From: Vulcanimicrobiota bacterium
GTDB lineage: Bacteria; Vulcanimicrobiota; Vulcanimicrobiia; Vulcanimicrobiales; Vulcanimicrobiaceae
Direction: 5' to 3'
NCBI GenBank assembly: GCA_027459845.1
Contig: DAIDGS010000089.1
Span: 1-48,957, forward strand
Length of the DNA stretch: 48,957 bases
The first letter of the stretch is position 1. Every line of letters starts with the position of its first letter. The notes below the pieces were generated by a model. The model searched no databases, was not told where the DNA came from, and saw only the letters and a list, made by a program, of their open reading frames with translations. Made by a program: the position numbers and the translations under genes. Shown here piece by piece: positions 9,898 through 19,409 of this stretch.

Positions 9898-12800
9898 ATG
9901 AGGCTGCCGCTTTTGTCCCGTGCGCTCGGATCGATCGCCGGATGTGCCCTTGCCCTCGCTGCGTTGACCGCGCCGGCGTGGGCCGGAACGACCGGCTCGT
10001 TGCGCGGCGTGATCGTCAGCGCCGCGTCCCACCAACCGATCGCAGGGGCAACCGTCACCGCAGTGAGTCCGTCGCAGACGGCCTCGACGACCACCGACGC
10101 GGCCGGACGCTTCACGTTTATCTCGCTCGATCCGGATACGTACACGTTGCGCGTGGAAAAGCCCGGATTCCAGCCGCAGTCGCTGGCCGGGGCGGTGGTG
10201 TTCGCCGATCAAAGCCAGAGTTTCACGATCGCGCTGAGCGCGCAGCTCAAGGAGATCGCGCACGTGAGCGCGCGCTCGGCGCTGAGTCCGGTGCGATCCG
10301 GAACCGGCACCGACGTCTACTCGGTGAACCCGGCGATGACGCAGGCAGCCGCGCCGCTGGGCGGCGGAGGAAGCCTCAACAGCGCGTACTCGGCGATTGC
10401 CGCCATGCCGGGCGCATACGTGCCGCCCAATCAGGTCGGCGTCAACCAAACTGTCTACATCCGGGGAGGCTACTACGATCAGATCGGGTTCGAGTACGAC
10501 GGCGTACCGGTCAACCGATCCTTCGACAACTACCCCGGGAACTCGGAGACCACGCTCGGCCAGCAGGAGCTGGAGATCTACACCGGCGGCGGTGGCGCCG
10601 ACGTCAACGCAACCGGCCTCGCCGGGTTCGTCAACCAGGTGATCAAGACCGGTACCTATCCCGGCTATGCGACCGTAGGCGCCGGCGTCGGCACGCCGAC
10701 GTTCTATCACAACCTGCGCGTCGAGGCGGGCGGGTCGACGCCCGACCGCCTGTTTTCGTACTACGCCGGCTTTAACGGCAGCAATCAGAACTTTCGCTAC
10801 TTCGATCAGTTCAACGGCGCGTCGCTGCTCGACTCGGTGCCGTACGGCTACTGGCCGGCGCACATCACGACGTTTCTGCCGTTCTATCCGGCCGTCTATC
10901 CGACGTGCAACAACGATTCGACCTATACCAATCCAGCCGTCAAAGCCGGTATCGTGACCAACGATCCCGGCTGCTTCGGATCGTTTTCTCCCAGTTACGG
11001 ACAGCCGGCCAGCGTCATGAGCCGCGATGCGGTGGCCAACTTCCACTTCGGCATTCCGCACAAGCGCGATGGCGGCCGCGATGACGTCCAAGCGCTGTTC
11101 ATGTCGTCGGCGAACTTTACGCAGTATTACTCCAGCGCCAACGATGCCGGCCCGCTGGGGCTCGGGCTCATCAACGACGGAAACCTGCTCTCGCCGCCCG
11201 ACTTCTACGGCGGCAACACCAACCAGTGGCCGGATTTCTACACGTTCCCGTCGGGGACGCCCTGGCTGGCGCCGGCGACGACGGCGCCGATCGCCTACCT
11301 CTATCCGGGCTCGCCGACCGATCGCTGCGCCAACGTCACCGGCGTTCCCAACGCTTGTCCGGTCGACGCCAACGGCAACCAAGAGACGGTGCAGATCCCC
11401 GACAACTATCGCGACGGCCGCTGGGATACCGCCAGCATCGTCAAGTTGCAGTATCAGAAGAACATCGGCAGCAGTGCCTATCTGCGGCTCTTCGGATACA
11501 CGTTCTATTCCAACACCAACGAAGCCACCGCCAACGGTTACGGCAACAATACCGCGCTCGGTATCTCCAACTACGACTACGAGGTCGATTCGCATACCCG
11601 CGGACTGGAGTTGCAGTTCGCCGATCAGGTGAGTGGCTCGGACACCGTCTCCGGGATGGCGTCGTACCTGACCTCGGGGACGGTCCGGGCGTATAACCAC
11701 AACTACTTCAATACGTCCTCGCAGCAGACCAGCAACTTCACCGATGGATCGCAGTGCTTCGCCACCTCGACCGGTGCCGGCGTCGATCCGAGCGCGCACT
11801 ACACGGCCGGCTATCCGGCCCCGTGCAACGATCCGATCTCGCAAGGGACGTTCGGCGCGCCCTACGGCGCGTTCTCGGGGGCGAATCCGTGTACCGACGG
11901 CGCTCTGGCCCCGACCGTTCCGGCCTGCCGGGCCGGCGCTGCGCTACGCCTTACCTATCTCGGCAATACCTTCGATCTCAACACCATTACCCCCAAGCTG
12001 ACCTCCTTCTCGCTCTCCGACGCCTGGCAGCCCAACGACCGGCTCTACGTCAACGCGAGCGTCCGCTTCGAGCGCGATCAGTACGATCTCGCCAATACCA
12101 ACGACCCGGCGAAGAACTTCTGGTTTGCCGCCGCGCAACGCGAGTTCTGCATCAATCCGGTGACGCGGAATCCAGTCTTCGTGCCGCAGCCACCGCAGAG
12201 TATCTACCTATTTCAGCCATACGTCGCGTTCAACTGTCCGATCGACCGTTCGACCGGCACGCCGATCCAAACCGTGCACCCCAACGGCACCGACGGCATC
12301 CTACTGACCAATAACTACCCCTCGACCTACGCGCAGTCATACGCCGAACCGCGCTTTTCGGCGACCTACACGATCGATCCGGATACCGTCCTGCGCGTCT
12401 CGGCCGGTCGCTACGCCCAGCAGCCCCAGAACTACGAAATTCAGTACGATAGCGCCGAACCGAACTTGGCGGCCGAACTGCTGGGCTTCATTCCCTTCGG
12501 GTTCAACTCCCCGCTCCACGAAGCGCAGGCGCAGTTTTCGAACAACTACGACGCATCGTACGAGCGGCATTTTAAGGGTACGGACATGTCGATCAAGATC
12601 ACTCCGTACTACCGCTGGGCAACCAACCAGCTCTACGAAACGGTGAATCTTCCCAGCTTGGGCGTCTCGCCGTCGTTCAACGCCGGTACCGAGCGCGTCG
12701 ACGGCGTCGAACTCCAGTTCACCAAGGGCGACTTCCACCGTGACGGCATCGCTGCGATGATCTCGTATACCTACACCAACGCTGCCGAGAAGTGGGGCAA

Positions 12801-13668
12801 CTATCCGAACTCCACGGTGGGTCCGGTCGCGCAGTACGATCAGGATATTCAAGAGTTCAACGCGCTCACGGACGCGGGTGGCGGCGCGCGCTGCTACACC
12901 AACGCCGGCAACGGGACGCCCGATCCGACCTGTGGCGTGAAGTCGATCCTCAACCCGTACTTTACGATGTCGCCGCAGCCGTTGCTCAACCCGCACGACT
13001 GGTACGCTCCCGGACTCGACTACCCGTATATCTCGCCGAACACGCTGGCGGTCGTCCTCAACTACCGTCACGGGCGATTCTCGCTTACGCCGGCGCTGTC
13101 GCTGCAAGAAGGCACCACCTACGGAACGCCGGCCGACGTGACCGGTTTGGACCCGCGCGCCTGCACCGCGAATCAGGGAAGCGTTGGCGTTCCGGGCGGC
13201 AACCCGCGGCGCGCCGACTACACGTCGTGCAGTCAGGCCCTTACCAACGACGGTAGTTCGCCGGGCACGCTGTACATTCCCAATCCGCAAACCGGACGAT
13301 TTGATACGTTCGGCGAGTTCCGTCAACCGTGGCAGTTCAATCTCGGCTTACAGATGGCATATCGCGTGAATCCGCGCGTCACGGTCAACGCCACCATCGT
13401 CAACCTGGTCAACGCGTGCTTCGGCGGCTCGCAGGAACCCTGGGCGAAGGCGTACCCGGCCAGCGGCGTGTTCTGCGGGTACGTCGCCAACACGTTCTAC
13501 AACGGCGGCAACTTCTACAACGGCACGAGCCCGGCCGACCAGGCTGCTAACGGCGTTGCCGAAAACCCATACTTCGCGCAGAGCTTCGTGCCGTCGTACG
13601 GCGATCCGTCGTCGAGCAACTACCCGATGCCGATCAACCTCTATCTCTCGGTGCAGGTCAAGCTCTAG
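9898..13668 (+). CDS. TonB-dependent receptor with N-terminal carboxypeptidase-regulatory-like domain (Oar-like)
   Basis: This is an outer-membrane receptor of 1256 residues. It has a signal peptide (residues 1-29, ending APAWA), a carboxypeptidase-regulatory-like beta-sandwich (about 33-110, with TTTDAAGRFTF and PGFQP), and a plug domain (about 140-260) with VYIRGGYYDQIGFEYDGVPV. A very large beta-barrel rich in Tyr, Asn and aromatic strand ends completes it. The chosen ATG at 9898 follows AGGAGGG; an upstream in-frame ATG at 9868 lacks a ribosome site. Its stop overlaps the next gene (TAGTG). It probably imports or binds a large substrate, with energy from TonB. The following peptidase and asparaginase-family genes suggest a peptide-like ligand. 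Confidence 0.92.
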   Translation: MRLPLLSRALGSIAGCALALAALTAPAWAGTTGSLRGVIVSAASHQPIAGATVTAVSPSQTASTTTDAAGRFTFISLDPDTYTLRVEKPGFQPQSLAGAVVFADQSQSFTIALSAQLKEIAHVSARSALSPVRSGTGTDVYSVNPAMTQAAAPLGGGGSLNSAYSAIAAMPGAYVPPNQVGVNQTVYIRGGYYDQIGFEYDGVPVNRSFDNYPGNSETTLGQQELEIYTGGGGADVNATGLAGFVNQVIKTGTYPGYATVGAGVGTPTFYHNLRVEAGGSTPDRLFSYYAGFNGSNQNFRYFDQFNGASLLDSVPYGYWPAHITTFLPFYPAVYPTCNNDSTYTNPAVKAGIVTNDPGCFGSFSPSYGQPASVMSRDAVANFHFGIPHKRDGGRDDVQALFMSSANFTQYYSSANDAGPLGLGLINDGNLLSPPDFYGGNTNQWPDFYTFPSGTPWLAPATTAPIAYLYPGSPTDRCANVTGVPNACPVDANGNQETVQIPDNYRDGRWDTASIVKLQYQKNIGSSAYLRLFGYTFYSNTNEATANGYGNNTALGISNYDYEVDSHTRGLELQFADQVSGSDTVSGMASYLTSGTVRAYNHNYFNTSSQQTSNFTDGSQCFATSTGAGVDPSAHYTAGYPAPCNDPISQGTFGAPYGAFSGANPCTDGALAPTVPACRAGAALRLTYLGNTFDLNTITPKLTSFSLSDAWQPNDRLYVNASVRFERDQYDLANTNDPAKNFWFAAAQREFCINPVTRNPVFVPQPPQSIYLFQPYVAFNCPIDRSTGTPIQTVHPNGTDGILLTNNYPSTYAQSYAEPRFSATYTIDPDTVLRVSAGRYAQQPQNYEIQYDSAEPNLAAELLGFIPFGFNSPLHEAQAQFSNNYDASYERHFKGTDMSIKITPYYRWATNQLYETVNLPSLGVSPSFNAGTERVDGVELQFTKGDFHRDGIAAMISYTYTNAAEKWGNYPNSTVGPVAQYDQDIQEFNALTDAGGGARCYTNAGNGTPDPTCGVKSILNPYFTMSPQPLLNPHDWYAPGLDYPYISPNTLAVVLNYRHGRFSLTPALSLQEGTTYGTPADVTGLDPRACTANQGSVGVPGGNPRRADYTSCSQALTNDGSSPGTLYIPNPQTGRFDTFGEFRQPWQFNLGLQMAYRVNPRVTVNATIVNLVNACFGGSQEPWAKAYPASGVFCGYVANTFYNGGNFYNGTSPADQAANGVAENPYFAQSFVPSYGDPSSSNYPMPINLYLSVQVKL

Positions 13669-14771
13669 TGCGCCGCGCGACCGGGCGAGTTGCGGTTGCG
13701 GCGGCCACCGCTCTGCTCATGGCCGGCGCGCTGGCCGGCCTGCGCGCCGTCGACGCGCGGGCGGTGTCGGGTGCCGCGTGCCGGCCGGTGCTCTACCCGC
13801 GGGTCGGCAGCTACACGCGGATGGCGGTGCGGCGGGGCGGTCCGGGCCTGCTGCTCGATGGCGGCGGCACCGATGTCGACGCCGCCTGGCAGTGGGTTCA
13901 TCGCAAGCTGGTCGGCAGTGCCACGCAGCGGGGCGGCAACGTGGTCGTGCTGACCGCCGACTTCGACGATGCCTATTCGCCGTGGATCGTCAGGGTCGCA
14001 CCGTTTGCCTCGGCACAGACGATCGCGATTCCGCCGTGCGCGACGCGCGCGCAGATCGACGCGCTCGCGCCGCGCGTGGCGGCTGCAGACTTCGTCTTTT
14101 TTTCCGGGGGCGACCAGGCGCACTACGCCGCCTGGAAGGGGTCGCGACTGATCGCGGCCGTGCGGGCGGTCTACGCCCGGGGCGGCTTCGTCGGCGGCAC
14201 CAGCGCCGGCCTTGCGATTCAAGGTGAAGTTGCGTTCGATTCGGTCTCGGCCGATCGATTGCTTCCGGCCAACGCCGATCTCGACACGCGCATGGCGGTC
14301 CGCGATCCGCTAGGCCCGGATATCAGCTTTACCAAAGGCCTCTTCGCCTGGCCCGTCCTTCATGCGACGATCACCGATACGCACTTCGTGCGGCGCAACC
14401 GCTTCGGCCGCCTGATGGCGTTCATGGCCGACGCACTCGATTCGGGGTTGATTCGCGGGTCGCACGTCTACGGCTTGGGGATCGACGAGCGCAGCGCTCT
14501 CGGCGTCGATCGCTTCGGCGTCGCGACGCTCTTCGAGCAGCCGGCGGCCGGCGGTTACGCGACGCAGGGCGCGTACCTCCTCAGCGGCGGGCGTGCGGCG
14601 CACGTACGGCGCGGTGCTCCGTTGCGCTACCGCGTCACGGTGGCGCACCTTAAGACGCCGGGCGAACGATTCGATCTGCTGCGCAAGACGGGCCCGGCAT
14701 CGCGCTATACCGTGAGCGTCGATGGCGCACGCTGGCCTCCCTACGACCGCGATCCCTACCATGCGCGGTGA
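13668..14771 (+). CDS. Secreted peptidase S51 family protein, cyanophycinase-like
   Basis: The 367-residue protein has an N-terminal hydrophobic signal segment (residues about 8-25), so it probably acts outside the cytoplasm. Family S51 features are clear: FFSGGDQ (145-150), nucleophile serine S179 in GGTSAGLAIQG, and TDTHFVRRNRFGRL with the likely catalytic histidine H239. Cyanophycinases cut beta-Asp-Arg bonds in multi-L-arginyl-poly-L-aspartate; other S51 members are Asp-specific dipeptidases. The GTG start shares one base with the receptor stop codon, and the end overlaps the asparaginase gene by 11 nt, implying tight coupling. Confidence 0.88.
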   Translation: MRRATGRVAVAAATALLMAGALAGLRAVDARAVSGAACRPVLYPRVGSYTRMAVRRGGPGLLLDGGGTDVDAAWQWVHRKLVGSATQRGGNVVVLTADFDDAYSPWIVRVAPFASAQTIAIPPCATRAQIDALAPRVAAADFVFFSGGDQAHYAAWKGSRLIAAVRAVYARGGFVGGTSAGLAIQGEVAFDSVSADRLLPANADLDTRMAVRDPLGPDISFTKGLFAWPVLHATITDTHFVRRNRFGRLMAFMADALDSGLIRGSHVYGLGIDERSALGVDRFGVATLFEQPAAGGYATQGAYLLSGGRAAHVRRGAPLRYRVTVAHLKTPGERFDLLRKTGPASRYTVSVDGARWPPYDRDPYHAR

Positions 14772-15762
14772 ACCATTCGTGTTGGTCCGTCGTGGCGGCA
14801 TCGTGGAATCGGTGCACGACGTGGCCGCCTGTGCCGTCGATGCGCGCGGCGCCGTGATCCTGCGTATGGGCGATGTCGATAGCCCGTTTTACCTGCGCTC
14901 GGCCGCGAAGCCGTTCATTGCGGCGACCGTGCTGGAGGCGGGTGCCGCCCAGCGCTTCGGGCTCACGCCGCGCGAGATTGCGGTGATGACCGCATCGCAC
15001 AACGGCGAAGCCTATCACGTCGCGTCGGTCCGTTCGATCCTGCAGAAGATCGGCTTCGCGGAAAGCGATTTGCGCTGCGGGGCCCATCCGCCGTACGACG
15101 CCGAGGCGGCACGCTGGCTCGATCGCAGCGGCGCACCACCGTCGGCGATCTACAACAACTGCTCCGGGAAGCACGCCGGCATTCTGGCGCTCGTGCGGAT
15201 CCTTCGCGCCGATCCGGCCACCTACTTGGACGCAGCGCATCCGGCGCAGCGCCGCATCCTCGATACCTGCGCGCGCATCAGCGGCGACGCTGCGGCGGCA
15301 TCGCGGATCGGGGTTGACGGTTGTGGCATTCCCGTCTATGCAACCTCGCTGCGGCATGCCGCAACGGCTTACATGCGCCTCGCCACGCTGGCCGGCATCA
15401 ACCAGCGCTTGGCGGCCGCGCTGCAGGAAGTGCGCGACGCGATGATCGCTTATCCCGAGTTCGTGTCCGGAACCGGCGAGTTCGACGCTGCGCTGATGCG
15501 TGTGGGTCGCGGGGCGATTGCCTGTAAGGGTGGTGCCGAGGGCGTTCATGGCAGTGCGGCAATCCAGGCTGGGTTGGGTCTCGTGCTCAAGGTCATCGAC
15601 GGAACCGAGCGGGCGCGCCCACCGGCAGCCATCGCGCTATTGACGCGCACCGGCGTACTCGCGCCCGCCGCCGTTGCCGAACTCGATGCGTTCGCGCATC
15701 CGGCGCTGCATAATCGCGCGGGAACGCTGGTCGGTGAGATTACGACGGCGGATGCGGCCTAG
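14761..15762 (+). CDS. Asparaginase II family protein (thermolabile L-asparaginase type)
   Basis: The 333 residues match the asparaginase II family (distinct from the AnsA/AnsB type): LRSAAKPFIAA, the serine-beta-lactamase-like TASHNGE, and YNNCSGKHAGILAL. GCGIPVYA and GTGEFDAALMR complete the active-site region. The expected reaction is deamidation of asparagine, or hydrolysis of a related aspartyl amide, to aspartate. No signal peptide is seen, so it is likely cytoplasmic. I chose ATG at 14761, which overlaps the S51 peptidase by 11 nt; an earlier in-frame start lies deeper in that gene. Position between a peptidase and a peptide-binding protein suggests it processes imported Asp-containing products. 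Confidence 0.88.
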   Translation: MRGEPFVLVRRGGIVESVHDVAACAVDARGAVILRMGDVDSPFYLRSAAKPFIAATVLEAGAAQRFGLTPREIAVMTASHNGEAYHVASVRSILQKIGFAESDLRCGAHPPYDAEAARWLDRSGAPPSAIYNNCSGKHAGILALVRILRADPATYLDAAHPAQRRILDTCARISGDAAAASRIGVDGCGIPVYATSLRHAATAYMRLATLAGINQRLAAALQEVRDAMIAYPEFVSGTGEFDAALMRVGRGAIACKGGAEGVHGSAAIQAGLGLVLKVIDGTERARPPAAIALLTRTGVLAPAAVAELDAFAHPALHNRAGTLVGEITTADAA

Positions 15763-17395
15763 CACGCGACGCGCTGCGCTGGCGCTGCTTGCGGCGGTGC
15801 TGACGGCGACCGGGTGCAGTCGGCACGTGGCCGGACCCAGGGAATCGCACTCTACGCGAACGCTCGTGTTTGCCCAGCAGTGGGAACCACACTCGCTCAA
15901 TCCGGCCCTGGAGAACGGGGATTCGTCGCAGGAGTGGGGTCTGCTGCTGTTCTCGTACCTGGTCAAGTACGGTCCGGACGGGACGCTGATCCCCGACGTT
16001 GCGACCGCAGTGCCGACGCTGCGCAACGGCGGCATCAGCCGCGACGGGCGCACGATCAGCTATCACCTTCGCCACGGCGTACGGTTCGCCGACGGCAGCC
16101 CGCTCACGGCCAGGGATGCCGCATGGTCGATCGATGCCGTCAACAATCCGCGCAACGACGTGCAGAGCCGCTTCGGATACGACGACGTCGTCAGCGCCAC
16201 CGCAACCGGACGCTACACGCTGGTGGTGCGCTTGCGCCACCCGTTTGCGCCGCTGATCTCGGTGGTGCTGGCACCGCAAGGGTTTCCGATCCTGCCCGCG
16301 CACCTTTTGGCGCGCTACCCCGACTTCAACCACGTCGCCTTCAACGCCAAGCCGATCGGCTCGGGACCCTACGTGGTGCGTCGCTGGGCGCGCGGCGACC
16401 GCATCGTGCTCGCGCGCAACCCGTACTACTGGCGTCGCCGGCCGAGCATTCGTCGGATCGTGGTGCGGTTCGTCGCCAATCCCGAAACCGCGATCGACAT
16501 GCTGCACACCGGGGAGATTCAGGGTTTCTTCGACGATCAGAATCCGGCCGACTATCCGATTCTCGTTGCGATTCCAGGCTATCGGGTCACGCGCGAACCG
16601 CCGCCGCAAAACGGCATCGGCGCGATCATCTTCAACACGACCGATCCGATCACGCGCAGCGTGCGGGTGCGCCGCGCGTTGAGTGAAGCCATCGACGTGC
16701 GTTCGCTGATCGCCAAGACCTACCGTGGCGCCGAGGATAGCGCGCAGGCCGCGCGTGGCTTGTTTCTCTGGGCCTACGATTCCAGCGCCTATCCCGACGT
16801 ACCGTACGATCCCGCGCGCGCCCGCGCGCTGCTGCGTGCGGCTGGCTGGCGCACCGGTCGCGGCGGCGTGCGCTACAAGCGCGGACGACCGCTCGATCTC
16901 TTGCTGATCATCGAGGCCGCCAACCCGGGCGACCAAATCATCGGCGCCAACGTCGTGCAGTACGAACGGGCGATCGGGGCGCGCGTAACGCTTAAAGCCT
17001 TCGAGGTCACGCAGTTCGTCGCGCCGGCGAGCGAGGGTGGACCGGTCTACGGTGGGCGCTTTCAGATGGCGCTCTATCCGTTCGAAAACGGCGACGATCC
17101 CGACACCACCGATCAGTTCGACTGCAAGAACGTTCCACCCAACGGTTTCAACAAGTCGCGGATCTGCAACCGGCGCATCGATGCGCTGCTTGCCGCTGGG
17201 CGCGAGAACTACGATCCGGCGGCGCGCGTGGCGATCTACCGGCGCCTGCAGCGGCTACTCTACGCGCAGGACCCCTTGCTGCCGCTCTATCGCATGCGGC
17301 AGATCGATGCGTGGAGCACGCGCCTGCAGGCGCACGGCGGTGGGCGCCCCGGACCGTTTTGGAACGTCGGCAACTGGTATCTCCGGACCGGCTGA
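15752..17395 (+). CDS. ABC-type peptide/solute-binding lipoprotein (SBP family 5)
   Basis: This is a family 5 extracellular solute-binding protein (547 residues). A charged N-terminus and hydrophobic stretch end in LTATGC, a plausible lipobox, with lipidation at about C22. Family landmarks follow: LVFAQQWEPHSLNPAL, YHLRHGVRFADGSPLTARD, and the NPYYWRRRPSIRRIVVRFV region with IDMLHTGEIQ. It should capture oligopeptides or similar ligands for an ABC importer. No permease or ATPase gene is next to it. ATG 15752 overlaps the asparaginase stop by 11 nt; GTG 15734 is an in-frame alternative. Confidence 0.9.
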   Translation: MRPSTRRAALALLAAVLTATGCSRHVAGPRESHSTRTLVFAQQWEPHSLNPALENGDSSQEWGLLLFSYLVKYGPDGTLIPDVATAVPTLRNGGISRDGRTISYHLRHGVRFADGSPLTARDAAWSIDAVNNPRNDVQSRFGYDDVVSATATGRYTLVVRLRHPFAPLISVVLAPQGFPILPAHLLARYPDFNHVAFNAKPIGSGPYVVRRWARGDRIVLARNPYYWRRRPSIRRIVVRFVANPETAIDMLHTGEIQGFFDDQNPADYPILVAIPGYRVTREPPPQNGIGAIIFNTTDPITRSVRVRRALSEAIDVRSLIAKTYRGAEDSAQAARGLFLWAYDSSAYPDVPYDPARARALLRAAGWRTGRGGVRYKRGRPLDLLLIIEAANPGDQIIGANVVQYERAIGARVTLKAFEVTQFVAPASEGGPVYGGRFQMALYPFENGDDPDTTDQFDCKNVPPNGFNKSRICNRRIDALLAAGRENYDPAARVAIYRRLQRLLYAQDPLLPLYRMRQIDAWSTRLQAHGGGRPGPFWNVGNWYLRTG

Positions 17396-17407
17396 CCGCC
17401 GCGCGCG

Positions 17408-17962
17408 CTACCGGATGCGGATCTCGATGCGGTGGGTGTAGGAGCCGTCGGCGTTGCGCGTGCTCACCACTTGGCCGCGGGCAAAGGCGTACTTGCCGGT
17501 GCCGCCCGTGATGGCGCGCACTTCGGGGTCCTGCCTTTCCATGCCGCCCGTGCTATCGAGCGTCAACCCCTGGGCCATCAGCGAGTCGTTCCCTCCGAAG
17601 GAGAACTGCAGCACGCCCATGCGCAGCAGCGCGCGCTTCCCAGCCAGCGCCTGCGCGCCGCGATCGGTGCCGTTGCGGACGGCGATTTTAAAGCCCTCGA
17701 TGTGTCCTACCACCTTCCCGCCCTCGCGCAGCGTCGCATAGACCGTCAGATCGTCGCCGTCGCGCGGGTGGTTCGGGTCGATCGCGGTGCTGTGAAGATC
17801 GGGTTTTGACTGCTGCAGCACCAGCGTCTGGATTGGCGCCGCAGCCGGCGCGCGCGACCCCAAAAGCGCCGCCATCGCCACGACGAGGGCGACGCCGACC
17901 AGGGCGGCTGCCGGCGATTTCACGGGATTGCCGAATCGAGGTAGGCGTTGATCGGGTTGCAT
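17408..17962 (-). CDS. Secreted or membrane-anchored small protein with allene-oxide-cyclase/dirigent-like barrel signature
   Basis: The protein (184 residues) has one hydrophobic segment (about residues 18-38) that may be a signal or anchor, then a beta-rich domain. The C-terminal motif AITGGTGKYAFARGQVV closely resembles the GGTGKY..ARG signature of dirigent and allene-oxide-cyclase-like barrels, which are known in plants and in some bacterial secreted proteins. The bacterial role is not established and I infer none. ATG 17962 is preceded by AAAGGA. It lies 63 nt after the aldehyde dehydrogenase gene, last in a minus-strand run, and ends 12 nt from the convergent solute-binding-protein gene. 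Confidence 0.6.
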   Translation of the reverse strand: MQPDQRLPRFGNPVKSPAAALVGVALVVAMAALLGSRAPAAAPIQTLVLQQSKPDLHSTAIDPNHPRDGDDLTVYATLREGGKVVGHIEGFKIAVRNGTDRGAQALAGKRALLRMGVLQFSFGGNDSLMAQGLTLDSTGGMERQDPEVRAITGGTGKYAFARGQVVSTRNADGSYTHRIEIRIR

Positions 17963-18025
17963 GGCGTTCCTTTGCTGCGCGACGCGCGTCGGGAGAGGTG
18001 TGGTCGCGGCCACCTTGGTGGGTGG

Positions 18026-19393
18026 TCAGGCGATCCACACCGTTTGGATGTTGGTGAACTCGTGCAGCCCGAAGGCCGCGAGTTCGCGGCCGTAGCCGCT
18101 CTTCTTGACGCCGCCGAACGGTAAGCGCGGATCGCTCACGACCATGCCGTTGACGAAGACCGATCCGGCCTCGATCGTCGCGGCCATCGCCCGCGCGGCG
18201 TCGCGATCGCGCGTCCAGATGCTGCTGCCCAGCCCGTAGGCCGAGGCATTGGCCAAACGCACGGCGTCGTCGGGGCCGGTGCAGCGGATCACCGCGGCTG
18301 CCGGGCCGAACGTTTCCTCGTCGAAGACCGGCATTCCGGGGAGCACGTCGCCGAGGACGGTCGGCTCGTAGAAGTTGCCCGGGCGATCGATCGGGCGGCC
18401 GCCGGTGACCAGGTGCGCGCCGCGTTCGATGCTGCCGCGCACCTGGTCGTGCAGCGTCTTGAGCAGATCGGCGCGCGCGCACGGTCCGATGCGGGTCCGC
18501 TCGTCGCTCGGGTCGCCGATGATCTGGGCGCGGGCCAGGTTGGCGAACGCTTCGACGAAGCGATCGTAGACGGCGTTCTCGACGATGAAGCGTTTGGCGG
18601 CGATGCACGACTGCCCGGTGTTCTGAAAGCGCGCCGTCACCGCCGCCGCGGCGGCTCCATCGAGGTCGGCGTCGGCGAGCACGATGAACGGATCCGAGCC
18701 GCCGAGTTCGAGCACGCACTTCTTGAGCGCCGCCCCGGCGGCCGATGCGACGGCGACGCCGGCGCGCTCGCTGCCGGTGAGCGTGACGGCCGCGATGCGC
18801 GGATCGGCGATCAGCGCGTCGGCGTTCTCGTTGGTAACGATCAGCGTGCCGAAGACTCCCTCCGGCGCGCCGGCGGCACGGACGATGCGCTCGATTTCGA
18901 GCCCGCAACGCGTGGTGTTCTCGGCGTGCTTGAGCAGCAGCGTGTTGCCGGCCATCAACGCCGGCGCGGCCGCACGGATCACTTGCCAGTATGGAAAGTT
19001 CCACGGCATCACCGCGAGGATCGTGCCGAGCGGACGAAACGCGACCACACTCGTGGACGCGCCCGATGGGGCGGTCTGGTCGGCCAGCATCGCGGCGCCG
19101 TGATCGGCGAAGTATTCGCAGCACCAGGCGCACTTCTCGATCTCCGCGCGCGCTTGTACGATCGGTTTGCCCATCTCGCGTACGGCGGTCTTTGCCAAGG
19201 ATTCGGACTCGCTGCGTAGCTGCGCGGCGATCGCGCGCAACAGCGCGGCGCGCTGGTCGAGCGGCCGAGCGCGCCAGCGCAGCGATGCGGCGTGGGCCGC
19301 CGCCAGCTTGGCTTCGACCTCGCTGCCGGTCATGAACGGGATACGCTCGAGAACCGATCCGGTGGTTGGGTCGATCGTCACGATCGTCGACAT
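18026..19393 (-). CDS. NAD(P)-dependent aldehyde dehydrogenase, succinate-semialdehyde dehydrogenase type
   Basis: This is a 455-residue aldehyde dehydrogenase. The cofactor-site motif is [12 protein letters not shown] (near 130-140), the general base E229 lies in LELGGSDPF, and the catalytic cysteine is C263 in [14 protein letters not shown]. The [14 protein letters not shown] ending is typical. The QSCIAAKR block and short length resemble the Sad/YneI-type succinate-semialdehyde dehydrogenases, which feed GABA or related carbon into the TCA cycle; substrate is inferred. ATG 19393 has AGGAG further upstream than usual and lies 16 nt after the M16 protease stop. Confidence 0.9.
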   Translation of the reverse strand: MSTIVTIDPTTGSVLERIPFMTGSEVEAKLAAAHAASLRWRARPLDQRAALLRAIAAQLRSESESLAKTAVREMGKPIVQARAEIEKCAWCCEYFADHGAAMLADQTAPSGASTSVVAFRPLGTILAVMPWNFPYWQVIRAAAPALMAGNTLLLKHAENTTRCGLEIERIVRAAGAPEGVFGTLIVTNENADALIADPRIAAVTLTGSERAGVAVASAAGAALKKCVLELGGSDPFIVLADADLDGAAAAAVTARFQNTGQSCIAAKRFIVENAVYDRFVEAFANLARAQIIGDPSDERTRIGPCARADLLKTLHDQVRGSIERGAHLVTGGRPIDRPGNFYEPTVLGDVLPGMPVFDEETFGPAAAVIRCTGPDDAVRLANASAYGLGSSIWTRDRDAARAMAATIEAGSVFVNGMVVSDPRLPFGGVKKSGYGRELAAFGLHEFTNIQTVWIA

Positions 19394-19409
19394 GCGCGGA
19401 TAGAACTCC

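Noticed and set aside
9844-11844. A 666-residue open frame on the minus strand opposite the TonB-receptor gene
   Set aside because: It is an arginine/valine-rich antisense frame that comes from codon bias in GC-rich coding DNA; the plus strand encodes a recognisable receptor with a signal peptide.
17396-17407. A terminator between the convergent solute-binding-protein and dirigent-like genes
   Set aside because: The 12-bp gap and its flanks show no stem with a U-run.
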